A stretch of DNA of 64,000 nt, taken from NCBI RefSeq assembly GCF_949987535.1, contig NC_080064.1:43853937-43917936 (forward strand), written 5' to 3'. The notes under the pieces were generated by a model. That model was given only the letters and a program-made list of their open reading frames with translations. It did no database searches and had not been told where the DNA came from. Of the stretch, positions 37,301-45,379 are shown piece by piece. Source of the stretch: Balaenoptera acutorostrata. Lineage: Eukaryota; Chordata; Mammalia; Artiodactyla; Balaenopteridae. Position numbers and translations under genes: made by a program. How positions within the stretch are numbered: position 1 is the first letter of the stretch; each line of letters opens with the position of its first letter.

Positions 37301-40300
37301 CAGATTCTGGACATATTTTGAAGGTAAAGGCAAAAGGATTTTGTTCTGGATATGGGGTGAGAGAAGTTAAGGATGACTCTAAGGTTTCTGGCCTGGGCAA
37401 CTAGAAGAATGGAGTTGTCGTTAATAGAGATGGGAAAGAGAGTAGGTGGAGTGAGTTTTAGAAAGGAACGTTAAAGAGCTTGGATTTGGAAATGTTCATT
37501 TTGAGATGCTTACTAGACATCTAAGTAGAGATGCTGAATAAGCAACTGAATATCTGAGCCCGGAATTCAAGGGACAGTTATCAGCATACGGATGTTACTT
37601 AAAGCTTAAGACTGAATAAGATCACCATGGGAGTGAGTGTAGATGAAGAGGGAGTCCAGGAGCCCTGGAGCACTCCCAGGTTAAGGGAGATAAAGAAGAA
37701 CCAGCCAAAGACATGAGAAAGAACTACCAGTGAGATGAGCAGAAAACCAGCAGCACATGGAATCCCAGAAGCCAAGTGTTTCCAAGATGTTTCAAGAAGG
37801 AAGGATGATCCACTGACACCAATGCTCCTATTAAATCAGAAATGACCACTGGCTTTAGCAAGTGGAGAATAATGCTGACCTTGACAAGACCAGTTTCAAC
37901 AGAGGAGCGAGGATGAAAAGATGATTAGAGCAAGATCAAGACAGCCCAGGGGAAGAATTAGAGAACAAGTACACACAACTCAAAGAATTTTGCTGTACAG
38001 GGGCAATTGCTAGAGGGAGCTGTGAGTCCATGAAAGGTTTTTATTCAATATGGAGGAAAGTATAGGATGTTCAAAGCTGATAGAAATGATATAATAAAGG
38101 TAGGAAAACTGATGATACAGGACTAAAAGGGAGAGTCGAAAATATCTTGAGTAGATGAAAGGAGATGGGATTTGGTACTCAAGTAGAGGGATTAGCCTTT
38201 GCTAGGCGCCCTGATAGTTCATCCAGTAAAGACAGGAAAGGAAGGACACATGGATACTGGTGCTCGAAGGTAGGTAAATCTCATGGTGACAATTTTTGAA
38301 AGGTCTCTTCCGAGTCCTTCTACCTTCGGTTAAATAGGAAGTGTGGTGACTGGCTGAAAGCAAGGATTGTGGAGGAAATATTGAAGGTTTGAAGAGACAA
38401 AAGTAAATATGAAATAGTCCTCTGGGAGAAAACCAGAGAAACTAAATGATAAAAGGCATGTTTCAGGAAAGAAGTGATTCCAGAAGAAAGCCTAAATACA
38501 AGGAACAGTGAGCAAATTAACTGGTAAACATGTAGATAAATCTAAATATTATCTGTATAAAAAATTTTAATACTCAATTTATAGAGTTAAAAAAGGAGAG
38601 AGAACTAAAATATTGGACAACAACAGCTTATAAGGAAAGAGGAAGAGACTGAAGTTAAAATATTCTAAGGCCCACTAACCATTGGGGGTTTAAGAGATTA
38701 ATGTTAGATTTTGTTAAATATGCGAGTAAAATTTCAAAAGTAACCACTAAAAGAAAAGAACTAGAGTGCCAACTTCCAAACTCATAAAGGAGATAAAGCA
38801 AAATAAGAACCAGCAAATACTCAACCCCCAAAGAAAGGGCAAAAAAGAGCAAAAAAGAATAGAAAAAACAGTAGCAATGGAAATTGGATGAGAGAAATAA
38901 GACCAGCTCTGTCAATAATCACCACAAACATAAGTGAACTAAACTTGCCAGTTAAAGTTAAAAGACAGAATTTGTCAGATCTTGGTTAAAAAAAAAACAA
39001 AAAAAAAAACTGCCTCTATGTTTACAAGAACACCTAAGACAGAAGGACTTGTAAAAGTCAAAAGTAAAATGATTGAAAAATATATCCCAGGCAGATGTCA
39101 GCCAAAAGAAAGTCAGGGAAGCTAGATTACTATCAGGCAAAATAAAATTTCTCCATAAACATGGACTACTCAGAAGCTAGCTAACAAAGCTTACAGTCAT
39201 AGGAGGTTATTGCTAAGAGAGAGCCTAGGGCAGGGCTGTTCAATTGAACTTTCTCCAGTGATGGAAATTTCTATAGCTGCACTGTTCAATATGGTAGCTA
39301 TTAGCTGTTGAGTACTTGAAACATGGCTAATGCAACAGAGGTGCTGAATTTATTTTATTTCATTTTAATTAATTTAAAAATTAAGAGTGACATATTCCTA
39401 GTGCTACTTTATCGGACAGCACAAACTTAGACATCAGTCTAATCCTCTCATATTACAAAGGCCTGGAAAACGGAAGAGGCTACCCAAGACCACAAAGGAA
39501 GCCACAACCAGAATTTAGTCTGATTCCTAATTAAAATGCTTTTCCAGTGCCCCTGGCTGCCCTACTGCATTATCCCTATGAGTAAGTCTAGAGGTATAAT
39601 TTGAAACAGTTCACTACGTGTATAAAATTTCTTTGAAAATTCATATTAAAAAGTACATTGGAATTTTTCATGAGTAATAGTCAGCACCATCATTTTTTGA
39701 GTGCTTACTCTATGTTATAATTACGATAATATAATAGCATTAATGACTAACACTATTATGGCATTTATTATATGCCAGCCATTGCTGTTCATGCTTTTAC
39801 ATGTATTAAATTATTTAATCCTCACAATAAACTTATGAGGTAGAAACTTAATTGTCTTCATTTTACAGATATGGAAGGTAAAGTTAAATAGCTTGCCCAA
39901 GGCTACAGTGCTAGTAAGTGCCAGAGCTGGGATTAGAACCTAGGTGGTGGTGTTCCAGAGTCTGTAGTTTGCTCACGATACTTCACTGACTCTCTAGCAA
40001 AGATAAAAATGAATAAAGGAATAAAGGAATGTGGCTTCGCGAAAGCAGAATGAAAACACAGACTTCAGGTCTGGAAAACCTGGGTCCTTATGTTCCCATT
40101 CAAAAATAACTTGAAAAGGTACAGTGCTTACCGTGTTGCTACCTACTCCCCAACAACACCCACACTCACACCCATGCCAACGTGGAACATCTGAAGACAG
40201 TCCAATTTCCTAAAGTATCACCTGCACAGACACTTTATTTACTCCAGTTATCTGCAGAGTGAGCTGAAAGCTCCCATGTTAGCAGCTCCTGCCCTAAAAC

Positions 40301-43300
40301 ATTAATTTAAAAAGGGGGAAAAAAGGGAAAGTGACAATTTCCAAACACAGCATTTACATCAGAATTCCCAAGCACTTCATGCTCAAATTGTTCTCATGAG
40401 TGTAAGCTAAGGACATCAGAAAAGTATTATCCACCCTCTCCCAGCTGACAAAACAAAAGGTTAAGTGCCAGAACTGGCAGCCAAGTTTCTGAAACAGGGA
40501 ACACTGTACCTAAGAGGTGGAATAACACAGTGGCTAAATGAAGTCTGTCTGCATCAAACAGACCTACTTTAGCCACTTGCTGTTTTCCCGTATGCAAAAT
40601 ATGACTAACAAATATTTGTCCCATAGGGCTGTTGTGACTGTGAATAGGTCACAGTATGGAAGGTAAACATTCCATACGTGTCAGTGCCAAATTTGCATTT
40701 GAGACTTGACAAAGCCATCCATTTCTGTTTCAGGCAGGAGAGCACATGAACCGCCCCGCCCCCACTGATAACTTTCTCATTTCTCCTTTAAAGTTTTCAA
40801 AGGAGTTTCTGCACTCAGAGCAGGAGTGGTATATTGCTGAGAACAGAAGCTCTGGAATTCGTATCTCAGCTGGGCCACTTACTAGCTATGTGACTCCTGC
40901 TTCCCATTTTAGGTTCTTCATCTGTGAAATGGGGATAATGATAAAAAATATTATCTATGCTGTAAGAAAAAAATGGATTTACACATGGATAGATGACTAC
41001 ATGGAGAGAGACATGATAGGACAAGGATAGTCAGACATCAATGGTAGACCTGGGAGGCAGACATAAGGGGGTTGTTCACTGCGAAATTCTTTCAACTTTG
41101 CTATGTGTTTGAAAACTACTGTAATAAAATATTGAAAAAATAATATGTTAATGAATGAAAATATTTATTTAATAAAATGTCAACTTCACAAGGAAAAACA
41201 ATATATTATCTATCTTAGAGGGTTATTATGAGGATTAAACCAGTCAATACATGAAAAATGCACAGAACAATTCCTGGAATACATCAAATATACAGTAAAT
41301 GTTAAGCATTACACTCCTCCCCACAGGTGATACATATTCCAAATTTTTAGCACACGGAAAACAACAAAATTATTTTAGAACTCTAAGATGTTAGAGCTGG
41401 AAGGACTCTTAGGAATCATTTCTAGTCCCAGCTCTCTCATGTAATAAATGATCCCCAGGGAAGATGACAGCTGGCTATATAGTCTGACCAGGATTAAAAC
41501 TCAGGTCTCCTGATTTCTATCCAGTGCTCACACCACACCACTGTACTTCCTGTTCTTAATGAAAACAGTAGGGTCATTCCGTCTCTCCTCTCTCCAAACC
41601 ACCAGGCCATCTTCTGCAAAGAGTCAAAACTACTTAAACATCTGGGAAGAAATCTTACTCATCACTGCTCCGGGTAGCACTTTTTTGGGATGTGGGTGGT
41701 GAGCTGTAATCTATTTTCCAAGAAACCATACCCACAAGATACAAAAAAACAAAAACAAACAAACAAAAACAGTTTGAAATATTATTAATTCCTTTCAGGA
41801 ACAATTCAATATTCTTCTTTGGGAGGATATAATAATAAACATTAAATAAACACTTTTCTAAGTTTGTGACACATATCAAATACCTTTTGTTTTTTCGTTT
41901 AATCCTCACAACACAGCCCCCCCAACACCAGGTTGCCCTTCTATATGCTCCTAAGTTACCTGCTATTTCCCTGCTCATAGTACATATCACAGTGTCATGT
42001 AACTGCCTGCTTACTTGTCCTGACAGTCTTCAGACTATGAGCTGAAAAAAGACAGGGATCTCAACGATCATGTGTACCATTCATTTCTTGTTTCAACAAA
42101 TATTCCTGGGCACAAATAAGACAGAAATGGTCCTACCTTACTGGGGCAGTCTGTACTTTCCAAAGATGGTTGCAACAATATCTCCCATTCCACATGCTCT
42201 TTTTACAATGGGACCTCAACATTCCTCCCATGGGGGATGGAGGGGGTGTGGTTAATGTCCCTTGCCCTTGAACATGCCCACAGAGTACAGTGGAAGTGAT
42301 GCTATGTGACTTGTACAGCTAGATGATTAAAATGCCATGCATTTCCATCTTGTCCTCTTAGGGCACTCACTCTTGGAACCTAGCTGTCATATGGTGAGGA
42401 AGCCCACACTAGCCCATGAAGACAGACCACACGTATAAGTAACCAGCTCAGCTGAGGCCCCAGACTTGGAACCAAGACATATACCTTCCCCACTGTGCCT
42501 TGTTTGAATTCCTAGCCCACAGAATCATGAGCATAATAAAAATGATTTCTTTACACCACTGAATTTGGGGGTGGTTTATTATGCAGCAATGGTAACTGGA
42601 ACAACCACACAGAGCTTAATGTCTAACAAGGAATACTGAATACATGACTCCAAGGTATTGCCTACACCTAACACAGTGAACTGGAACAGGGTAAATTATT
42701 TGTTGTGTGTCTGAGGTAGTTATTATTCTGCCCCTTTTGCAGATGAGGAACTGAGTTTTGAGAAGTTTAGCAACTTGCCCTCGGCCTCTCAGCTGGTTAG
42801 TGGCAGAATAAATTAAAACTCAAATCTAAACCCACACTCCTAACACTACACTCTTCTGTCTCCTTCATTACTTAAAATTTTACACTAAATATACAATAAT
42901 CTGCTTTAAAATGGGACTGTCAGTACTTAAAACATTCTGGCTCAACAGAATTCACTGTGCAGTTTCATCATTGAGATGGAAACCCACATGTCACCTCCTC
43001 AGAGAAGTCTCCCTTGACCTTCCTAGCTCAAGTAATGCCAGCTCCCTCATCCTTCCCCAGCCTTTCTACTCCATCAGTTTCATTTTCTTCCCAGAACTCA
43101 TCCGTAGCTGAAATTATCTTGCCTGTTAATTTGTTCATGTGTCTACTCTCTGTCTCTCTGAATTGAATATAAGCTTTGTGAGAGCAGGAACCTTGTCTGT
43201 CCTATCCATTGATATATCCCTAGTGCCTAGGACCATGCCTGTAATACGGTAGGTGATCAAAAATTATTTACTGAATGAAGGACTGACTGCATTCAGGCAC

Positions 43301-44266
43301 ACTGAATGTCCACCCAATCTCATCACCCACCAATAAATGTGCAAATAGGGAGGATAAAACACAATTAAGAACAGCAGGACTGCAGCAGAGACATTCCATA
43401 CAGCAATGTCAGTACAAAAACAAAAAACCAAAAAAGGAAAGGGAGGGGAGTGCATGCTACCACACAACCACTTAGAAAAAGCATAAAACCCTGAATTCAA
43501 ATAAAGATGTAGGTAATGGGATGGATGGAGTAGGGGGTCACACCTCTTATTCTCCATTCATAACCACTGCCCCCTCACTCTTCAAAAAAACTCAGTTTCT
43601 TCAGACACACCTATTGAACCACACCAAGGAACCAAGGACAACTGTTGGTGACCCTCTAACATCAGACCTTTGACCCTTCATCTGGCCCTTCCTTTTGTGC
43701 CAGTCACCCCTCCCTAGGATACAGGTGCTGTTCGCTCCCAGGTAAGGAAGCAGTAACCTAGCTCTTCAAAGAAGAGGTGAGGAGGGGACTCTTCAGACCC
43801 AGGGCAAAGGTCTAAATATACAGGTCCCCAAAGGTCCTATTTCTCCCAGGAGTGAAGGTAACGGTGCCTGAGGACCTACCAAGTGCTAGGCACTATGCTG
43901 GTCTCTTAAACATGCTTTTCCTAATATAAGGGAAATTCCTTACCCCAACCCAAGAATTCAGGGAGGCCTCAAGTAAAACTTCCCCATCTCAACATTCCCC
44001 AGACACGCTACTCCTTACCCCAAATTCCAGGAGCAGTTCGAGAGGATAAAAAGAAATCTACCGTGGCCACAGAGATAAAATGGGAAAGGGATCATGTTAG
44101 AACAAGAAGAGGGTTGTACTGAGCTGGGGCCCAGGATAAGTAAAGATTAAGATAAGAACGCGGTCTGACCCTTTCCAAGCCCATTATGTCCATCAGAAGA
44201 GGTGACGAGGAGCAGGAAACTGAAGCCCAGCAAACAGGTGGCTCCGAGACGAGGCCGCAGCTCCAT
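22223..44266 (-). CDS. TXNDC12: TXNDC12, ER thioredoxin-domain oxidoreductase, 7 coding exons
   Basis: Coding exons on the minus strand: 44266-44170, 34518-34458, 27854-27802, 27001-26928, 25313-25244, 24472-24389 and 22302-22223. All junctions are GT-AG and phases match. The sum is 519 nt, giving 172 residues, the length I recall for human TXNDC12 (ERp18/ERp19/AGR1). Residues 1-23 are a basic start plus a hydrophobic stretch, the ER signal peptide. A single thioredoxin fold follows, with active site W-C-G-A-C-K and the cysteines at 66 and 69. The last four residues are EDEL, a KDEL-type ER retrieval signal. The acidic loop [10 protein letters not shown] is encoded by exon 5. The family catalyses disulfide formation and exchange in the ER lumen. 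KTI12 lies in intron 2, and the promoter is shared head to head with BTF3L4. The reading frame is intact. Confidence 0.97.
22303..24388 (-). other. TXNDC12: TXNDC12 intron 6: MIR, L2, one SINE
   Basis: Sense MIR at about 22395-22560. 22600-23235 is unassigned. CHR SINE at 23236-23348. Sense L2 at about 23720-24010. MIR-like text ('cctggctctgtgacttttt') at about 24055-24330. Confidence 0.6.
23236..23348 (+). mobile_element. CHR-type SINE, short form
   Basis: Begins 'gggaattccccggtggtcc' and ends in an A tail. The flanks agagtgggga-ccta and agagttgggaaccta look like a slightly diverged target-site duplication. Confidence 0.92.
24389..24472 (-). CDS. TXNDC12: TXNDC12 coding exon 6
   Basis: 84 nt, acceptor 'tctacaatag' and donor 'gtatgg', encoding [20 protein letters not shown] and then YFYISAEQ. 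The end of the thioredoxin domain. Confidence 0.97.
24473..25243 (-). other. TXNDC12: TXNDC12 intron 5
   Basis: About 24560-24960 reads as sense L2 ('gtatcccccatagaatcta'). The rest is unassigned. A short internal repeat of 'aaagcagttagtt' occurs near 25001 and 25046. Confidence 0.5.
25244..25313 (-). CDS. TXNDC12: TXNDC12 coding exon 5
   Basis: 70 nt, acceptor 'cttaatag' and donor 'gtaagg', encoding [20 protein letters not shown] and then LFL. It includes the cis-proline region typical of thioredoxin folds (Y-I-P). Confidence 0.97.
25314..26927 (-). other. TXNDC12: TXNDC12 intron 4
   Basis: A clear sense L2 at about 25330-25880 ('cagtggcttcccctcccac'). A MIR-like fragment at about 26340-26480. 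Remaining sequence unassigned. Confidence 0.55.
26928..27001 (-). CDS. TXNDC12: TXNDC12 coding exon 4
   Basis: 74 nt, acceptor 'cttccccctag' and donor 'gtaagac', encoding [20 protein letters not shown] and then VNLE. A decayed second copy of this exon lies upstream at 28021-28085. Confidence 0.97.
27002..27801 (-). other. TXNDC12: TXNDC12 intron 3
   Basis: Sense MIR at about 27110-27250 and a sense L2-like piece at about 27490-27730 ('cttgagggcagggaatcta'). No other feature is seen. Confidence 0.5.
27802..27854 (-). CDS. TXNDC12: TXNDC12 coding exon 3 (active site)
   Basis: 53 nt between acceptor 'gtttttaag' and donor 'gtaggt', encoding [17 protein letters not shown]. It holds both active-site cysteines. 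The acceptor AAG has a weak pyrimidine tract. Confidence 0.97.
28021..28085 (-). pseudogene. TXNDC12: Decayed duplicate of TXNDC12 coding exon 4
   Basis: The minus strand reads 'ctccctag|ctttaaagcc' and stays open for about 20 codons, giving [20 protein letters not shown]. The true exon 4 begins [20 protein letters not shown]. The acceptor and part of its pyrimidine tract are copied too (similarity reaches to about 28112), but the end with the gtaagac donor is not matched. It lies 5' of exon 3. Splicing exon 2 into it would shift the frame and reach a stop within about 15 codons, so it is probably a relic and not a usable alternative exon. Confidence 0.8.
28355..28472 (-). mobile_element. CHR-type SINE, short form, antisense
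   Basis: Ends 'ccgccagagaattcc'. Target-site duplication caattaagtgta at 28343-28354 and 28473-28484. Confidence 0.95.
28742..29040 (-). mobile_element. CHR-type SINE, long form, antisense
   Basis: Ends 'gccaccagggaagccc'. Target-site duplication tactgagagcttctt (28727-28741) against tacttagagcttctt (29041-29055), one mismatch. Confidence 0.95.
29110..29900 (-). repeat. Two antisense MIRs, the second split by a SINE
   Basis: First copy about 29110-29260 ('accaggtactattctaaat'). Second from about 29340, interrupted at 29414, resuming after 29760 ('atgagaaaactgagacttc'). Confidence 0.65.
29414..29760 (+). mobile_element. CHR-type SINE, long form
   Basis: Begins 'gggcttccctgaaggcac' and ends in an AAAT-repeat tail. 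Perfect 14-bp target-site duplication aaatcctcacaaca at 29400-29413 and 29761-29774, inside a MIR. Confidence 0.95.
30225..30572 (+). mobile_element. hAT-Charlie-type DNA transposon remnant
   Basis: Text such as 'ctgcaggcctaatccagcc', 'attgtctatggctgctttt' and 'cctaaaatatttactgttt' matches a common nonautonomous mammalian hAT element. The ends 'cagaggtaagcaaactag' and 'gacccttgctctag' are rough inverted repeats. I am not sure of the family name. Confidence 0.6.
30590..31095 (+). repeat. L2 fragment, then unassigned sequence
   Basis: 30590-30800 reads as sense L2 and carries a 50-bp tandem duplication (listed separately). 30800-31095 is unassigned intron sequence. Confidence 0.45.
30695..30794. 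repeat. 50-bp tandem duplication
   Basis: 'ctaatcacctgtttacttg...' at 30695-30744 is followed directly by the same 50 bases at 30745-30794. 30695-30743 and 30745-30793 differ at only one position. Confidence 0.95.
31119..31124 (-). terminator. KTI12: KTI12 polyadenylation signal
   Basis: AATAAA on the minus strand, about 555 bases past the KTI12 stop codon. It also lies on the sense strand of the host intron of TXNDC12. Confidence 0.6.
31680..32744 (-). CDS. KTI12: KTI12, Elongator-associated P-loop protein, intronless
   Basis: 354 residues in one exon, the length I recall for human KTI12. Residues 8-15 G-L-P-Y-S-G-K-S form a Walker A P-loop, 75-79 VVILD is a Walker B-like strand, and 83-93 [11 protein letters not shown] is a conserved family segment. 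About 112-215 is a low-complexity, poorly conserved linker. About 216-354 is the conserved C-terminal domain, ending in SLH. In yeast, Kti12 is an ATPase that binds tRNA and supports Elongator, which modifies wobble uridines. The mammalian role is inferred from that. The ATG at 32744 has A at -3 and starts the conserved [10 protein letters not shown]. An in-frame ATG at 32825 would add 27 residues without family support. The N-terminal half is very GC-rich. The gene is nested in TXNDC12 intron 2 on the same strand. Confidence 0.96.
   Translation of the reverse strand: MPLVVFCGLPYSGKSRRAEELRVALAAEGRAVYVVDDAEVLGAEDATVYGDSAREKALRGALRAAVERRLSRHEVVILDSLNYIKGFRYELYCLARAARTPLCLVYCVRPGGLSGGPRVAGADESPSRSVSVSWRPRAEEGGRPLAAGTGVLGEPQAVDSVGNGRAQAEVPKELEREETRTPDSPALVTSEFEKSAEHVSGAFYPPELLEALALRFEAPDSRNRWDRPLFTLVGLEEPLPLSEIRAALFENRAPPPHQSTQSQPLASGTFLHQLDQVTSQVLAGLMEAQKSAVPGDLLKLSGTTEHLRFTRPLTMAELSRLRRQFISYTKMHPNNENLPQLANMFLQYLSQSLH
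32280..32900 (-). promoter_or_regulatory. KTI12: CpG island over KTI12 5' end
   Basis: Dense CpG and high GC across the first third of the KTI12 CDS and about 150 bp upstream, ending sharply into AT-rich intron. This suggests KTI12 has its own promoter within the TXNDC12 intron. No TATA box was seen. Confidence 0.65.
32990..33420. other. TXNDC12: TXNDC12 intron 2, unassigned
   Basis: AT-rich, with a trace of L2-like text around 33100-33320 and nothing else recognised. Confidence 0.4.
33421..33603. mobile_element. Palindromic DNA-transposon remnant (MITE)
   Basis: The left arm 'ggatgccagataaaatata' and 'agttaaatttgaatttcag' is the approximate reverse complement of the right arm 'ctgaaattcaaatttaact' and 'tttgctaaatctggcaacc'. 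The whole unit is one long inverted repeat of about 183 bp, as in small nonautonomous elements of mammals. Family name uncertain. Confidence 0.75.
33760..34335 (+). repeat. Two MIR SINEs
   Basis: 33760-33965 ('cttggctctgctacttac') and 34075-34335 ('tgtgatcttgggcaagtta', then 'aagcacttaataaatgtta'). The second is well preserved. Confidence 0.85.
34458..34518 (-). CDS. TXNDC12: TXNDC12 coding exon 2
   Basis: 61 nt between 'ttccttccag' and donor 'gtacaag', encoding [21 protein letters not shown] with shared edge codons. Intron 1 before it is about 9.65 kb, the largest of the gene. Confidence 0.97.
34625..34778 (+). repeat. MIR SINE
   Basis: 'aagcctcagttttcatacc' and 'tgtaaaatggagataatat'. Its end is cut by the SINE that follows. 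Confidence 0.65.
34779..35122 (+). mobile_element. CHR-type SINE, long form
   Basis: Begins 'ggacttccctggtggtgca' and ends in an A-rich tail that abuts an L1 fragment. I could not see a clear target-site duplication, so the junction may have been rearranged. Confidence 0.9.
35123..36244 (+). mobile_element. L1 3' part, split by a SINE
   Basis: Sense L1 ORF2 3' end and 3' UTR: 'gaaaccataaaactcctag', 'aaaatatttgcaaataata', 'caatgagatatcacctcac', 'ggaatattactcagacata', ending in an (AAC)n/A tail. Several stops break the ORF2 frame. CHR SINE at 35911-36035. Confidence 0.9.
35911..36035 (+). mobile_element. CHR-type SINE, short form
   Basis: Begins 'gggaattccctggcagtcc' and ends in an A tail running into a TA-rich stretch. 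The target site is the TA-rich part of the L1, so the duplication is ambiguous. Confidence 0.92.
36228..36404. repeat. Perfect 88-bp tandem duplication
   Basis: The unit spans the end of the L1 tail ((AAC)n, seven A, 'gaatttagaacagtg') and the start of the neighbouring MIR ('atataccaggcacta'). Key anchors are 36245 and 36333. No mismatch was seen between copies. Confidence 0.95.
36285..36600 (-). repeat. MIR SINE, antisense
   Basis: 'ttcataacaaccctagagg', 'accattttacagatgagaa', 'agttcacagagctaatgag'. Its first part is included in the tandem duplication. Confidence 0.85.
36601..38230 (-). repeat. L2 LINE, antisense, split by an MLT1 LTR
   Basis: 36640-36800 ('gggcctgataggccact') continues after the LTR at about 37195 ('ttattgcaataatccaagc', 'ttgagatgcttactagaca', 'ccctggagcactcccagg'). 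It is one of the longest L2 pieces in the window. Confidence 0.7.
36806..37192 (+). mobile_element. MLT1 (ERVL-MaLR) solo LTR
   Basis: 'tgttatgggttgaactgtg' at the start and 'cctagcaaactaataca' at the end. Complete LTR in the middle of an L2. Confidence 0.9.
38231..38690. other. TXNDC12: TXNDC12 intron 1, unassigned
   Basis: Purine-rich sequence in which nothing is recognised. Confidence 0.45.
38691..39190 (+). mobile_element. Old L1M ORF2 (endonuclease-region) fragment
   Basis: 'aacataagtgaactaaact', 'agatgtcagccaaaagaaa' and 'ctagattactatcaggcaa' resemble L1 ORF2 endonuclease text. Very diverged, with an A-rich tract at 38988-39010. Confidence 0.6.
39225..39465 (+). mobile_element. hAT-Charlie remnant, MER58-like
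   Basis: 'ctgttcaattgaactttct', 'actgttcaatatggtagct' and, at the end, 'ctttatcggacagcac'. The name MER58 is from memory. Confidence 0.6.
39690..39995 (-). repeat. MIR SINE, antisense
   Basis: 'tttaatcctcacaataaac', 'cattttacagatatggaag', 'cagagctgggattagaacc'. Full length or nearly so. Confidence 0.85.
40000..41565 (+). repeat. TXNDC12: TXNDC12 intron 1: MIR pieces
   Basis: MIR-like pieces at about 40510-40665, 40835-40960 ('tcatctgtgaaatggggat') and 41215-41310 ('gaggattaaaccagtcaat'). About 41385-41560 ('gatgttagagctggaagga') is a further old interspersed repeat I cannot name. The rest is unassigned. Confidence 0.55.
41566..42155. other. TXNDC12: TXNDC12 intron 1, unassigned
   Basis: No gene seen. 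A CAAA-type simple repeat at about 41743-41768. Confidence 0.45.
42160..42605 (+). mobile_element. MLT1-type MaLR solo LTR
   Basis: 'aatcatgagcataataaaa', 'tttacaccactgaatttgg' and 'ttattatgcagcaatggta' match the 3' end of an MLT1 LTR. Diverged. Confidence 0.75.
42640..43280. repeat. Antisense MIR and sense L2
   Basis: MIR at about 42640-42865 ('gcagatgaggaactgagtt'). L2 at about 42945-43280 ('gagagcaggaaccttgtct', 'cctagtgcctaggaccatg'). Confidence 0.75.
43281..44169. other. TXNDC12: TXNDC12 intron 1, 5' end, unassigned
   Basis: A small MIR/L2-like trace at about 43870-43930 and otherwise nothing recognised. The minus-strand frame at 43264-43557 has no family resemblance. Confidence 0.45.
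44170..44266 (-). CDS. TXNDC12: TXNDC12 coding exon 1
   Basis: Encodes 32 residues starting [15 protein letters not shown] plus one base of the next codon, followed by donor 'gtcaga'. It contains the signal peptide. The ATG at 44266 is preferred over the in-frame ATG at 44344 because it matches the family start and immediately precedes the signal peptide. Confidence 0.95.
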
Positions 44267-44660
44267 GGTGGTAGGTGCGCGGAGCCACGGGGCTGAGCAG
44301 ACGTAGGGCCCGAGTCCTAGCAGAAAGTCCGCGCTGTTTCCCAAGTGCGGTTCAGCCCATCCGCTCTCGTTCCCAGATTTTTTTTTTTTTTTTTCCTAAC
44401 CCTGAAGGAAGTGACGTTAGACGGATGTGGGTGGTGCCTCCGGGGTCCGGTTTGGGACGAAGTGAGAGTTTAAAGGTGCAGATCACGAAGAAGGTTGAGG
44501 GGGCTGCTTTTGAGCGCTAGTTGCTTCCCCAGGTTCCGGACTTTAAGTCCGAGGACCGAGAGAAAAGATGGGCCGAGATAGTGGGCGGGTGGGGAGGAGG
44601 CTCGGGAGAACCGTTGCTGCTTGCGTCCGCCTGCAGGCTAGCCCCTCCCCCCAAAAACCG
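44170..44660 (-). promoter_or_regulatory. TXNDC12: TXNDC12 promoter, GC-rich
   Basis: CpG-rich DNA around and upstream of coding exon 1. A CRE-like half site TGACGT lies at 44411-44416, next to an 'ggaagtgacg' ETS/CRE-like pair. A 16-base T run at about 44379-44394 interrupts it. Start site not determined. Confidence 0.6.
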
Positions 44661-45300
44661 CTGCACTTAATATTCACTACGCAAATTATTGATCTGTGAA
44701 GTCAGCAGCACCCAACAGTGGGCGGGGTGCCCATTGGCTTCGGGTCACCCCTCCCCCTTCGCAAATAAAAAAAAGGCAGACAACCGGATTTCATTCTTAG
44801 GTTCCTGCTCGAGTCTCGAAGAGACCTGGCAAGTCTGTTCTGTGGTGCATGGTCTCGTGCCTGCAAGAATGCCCCTTCCTGCTGGAGAAGAAGCACTGCA
44901 CCTTATTTTTCCTTGTAACCCAAATTCTTCCACTCAGGGATGATGCAATCAACTGATGCAAGCTCTGAGAAAACCAAACTTGGAACCTCTCATTGCAAAA
45001 TTGACGTAGCTCTTCAGGGCACCAAGACATAAGTTACTGCAGGCATTTAAAGTGTAAAGCTTCTTCTGGTTAAATCTATTTGTTTCTGTTGTTTTTAAAA
45101 TTCGTGGGTTAAGAATTTCTCAGTTTTCCTCTCTGATGCATGACAAACAGGTCAAAATTTCCCGTGTCTCCTCCTGAGTGGAGACTAGTTAAGTCTGCAC
45201 ACTCGTGAGTCCGCACTAGTTAAGCTCGACAGTGCGTACTTAATTCCTAGTTAAAGACATCCGGCAAAAGTAGACATCCAAACAAAAATACACACAGCCC
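44661..45300. other. Intergenic spacer between divergent promoters
   Basis: Moderate GC. Nothing recognised beyond short direct repeats of 'cactagttaagc'-like text near 45183-45225. Small open frames show no family resemblance. Confidence 0.5.
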
Positions 45301-45379
45301 TTTTATTAGGCTCCCTACAAACTGCAGGAACGGACACAATGGAACACCAGGGAGACTGCAAGCTCCAGAATGCAGCGGC

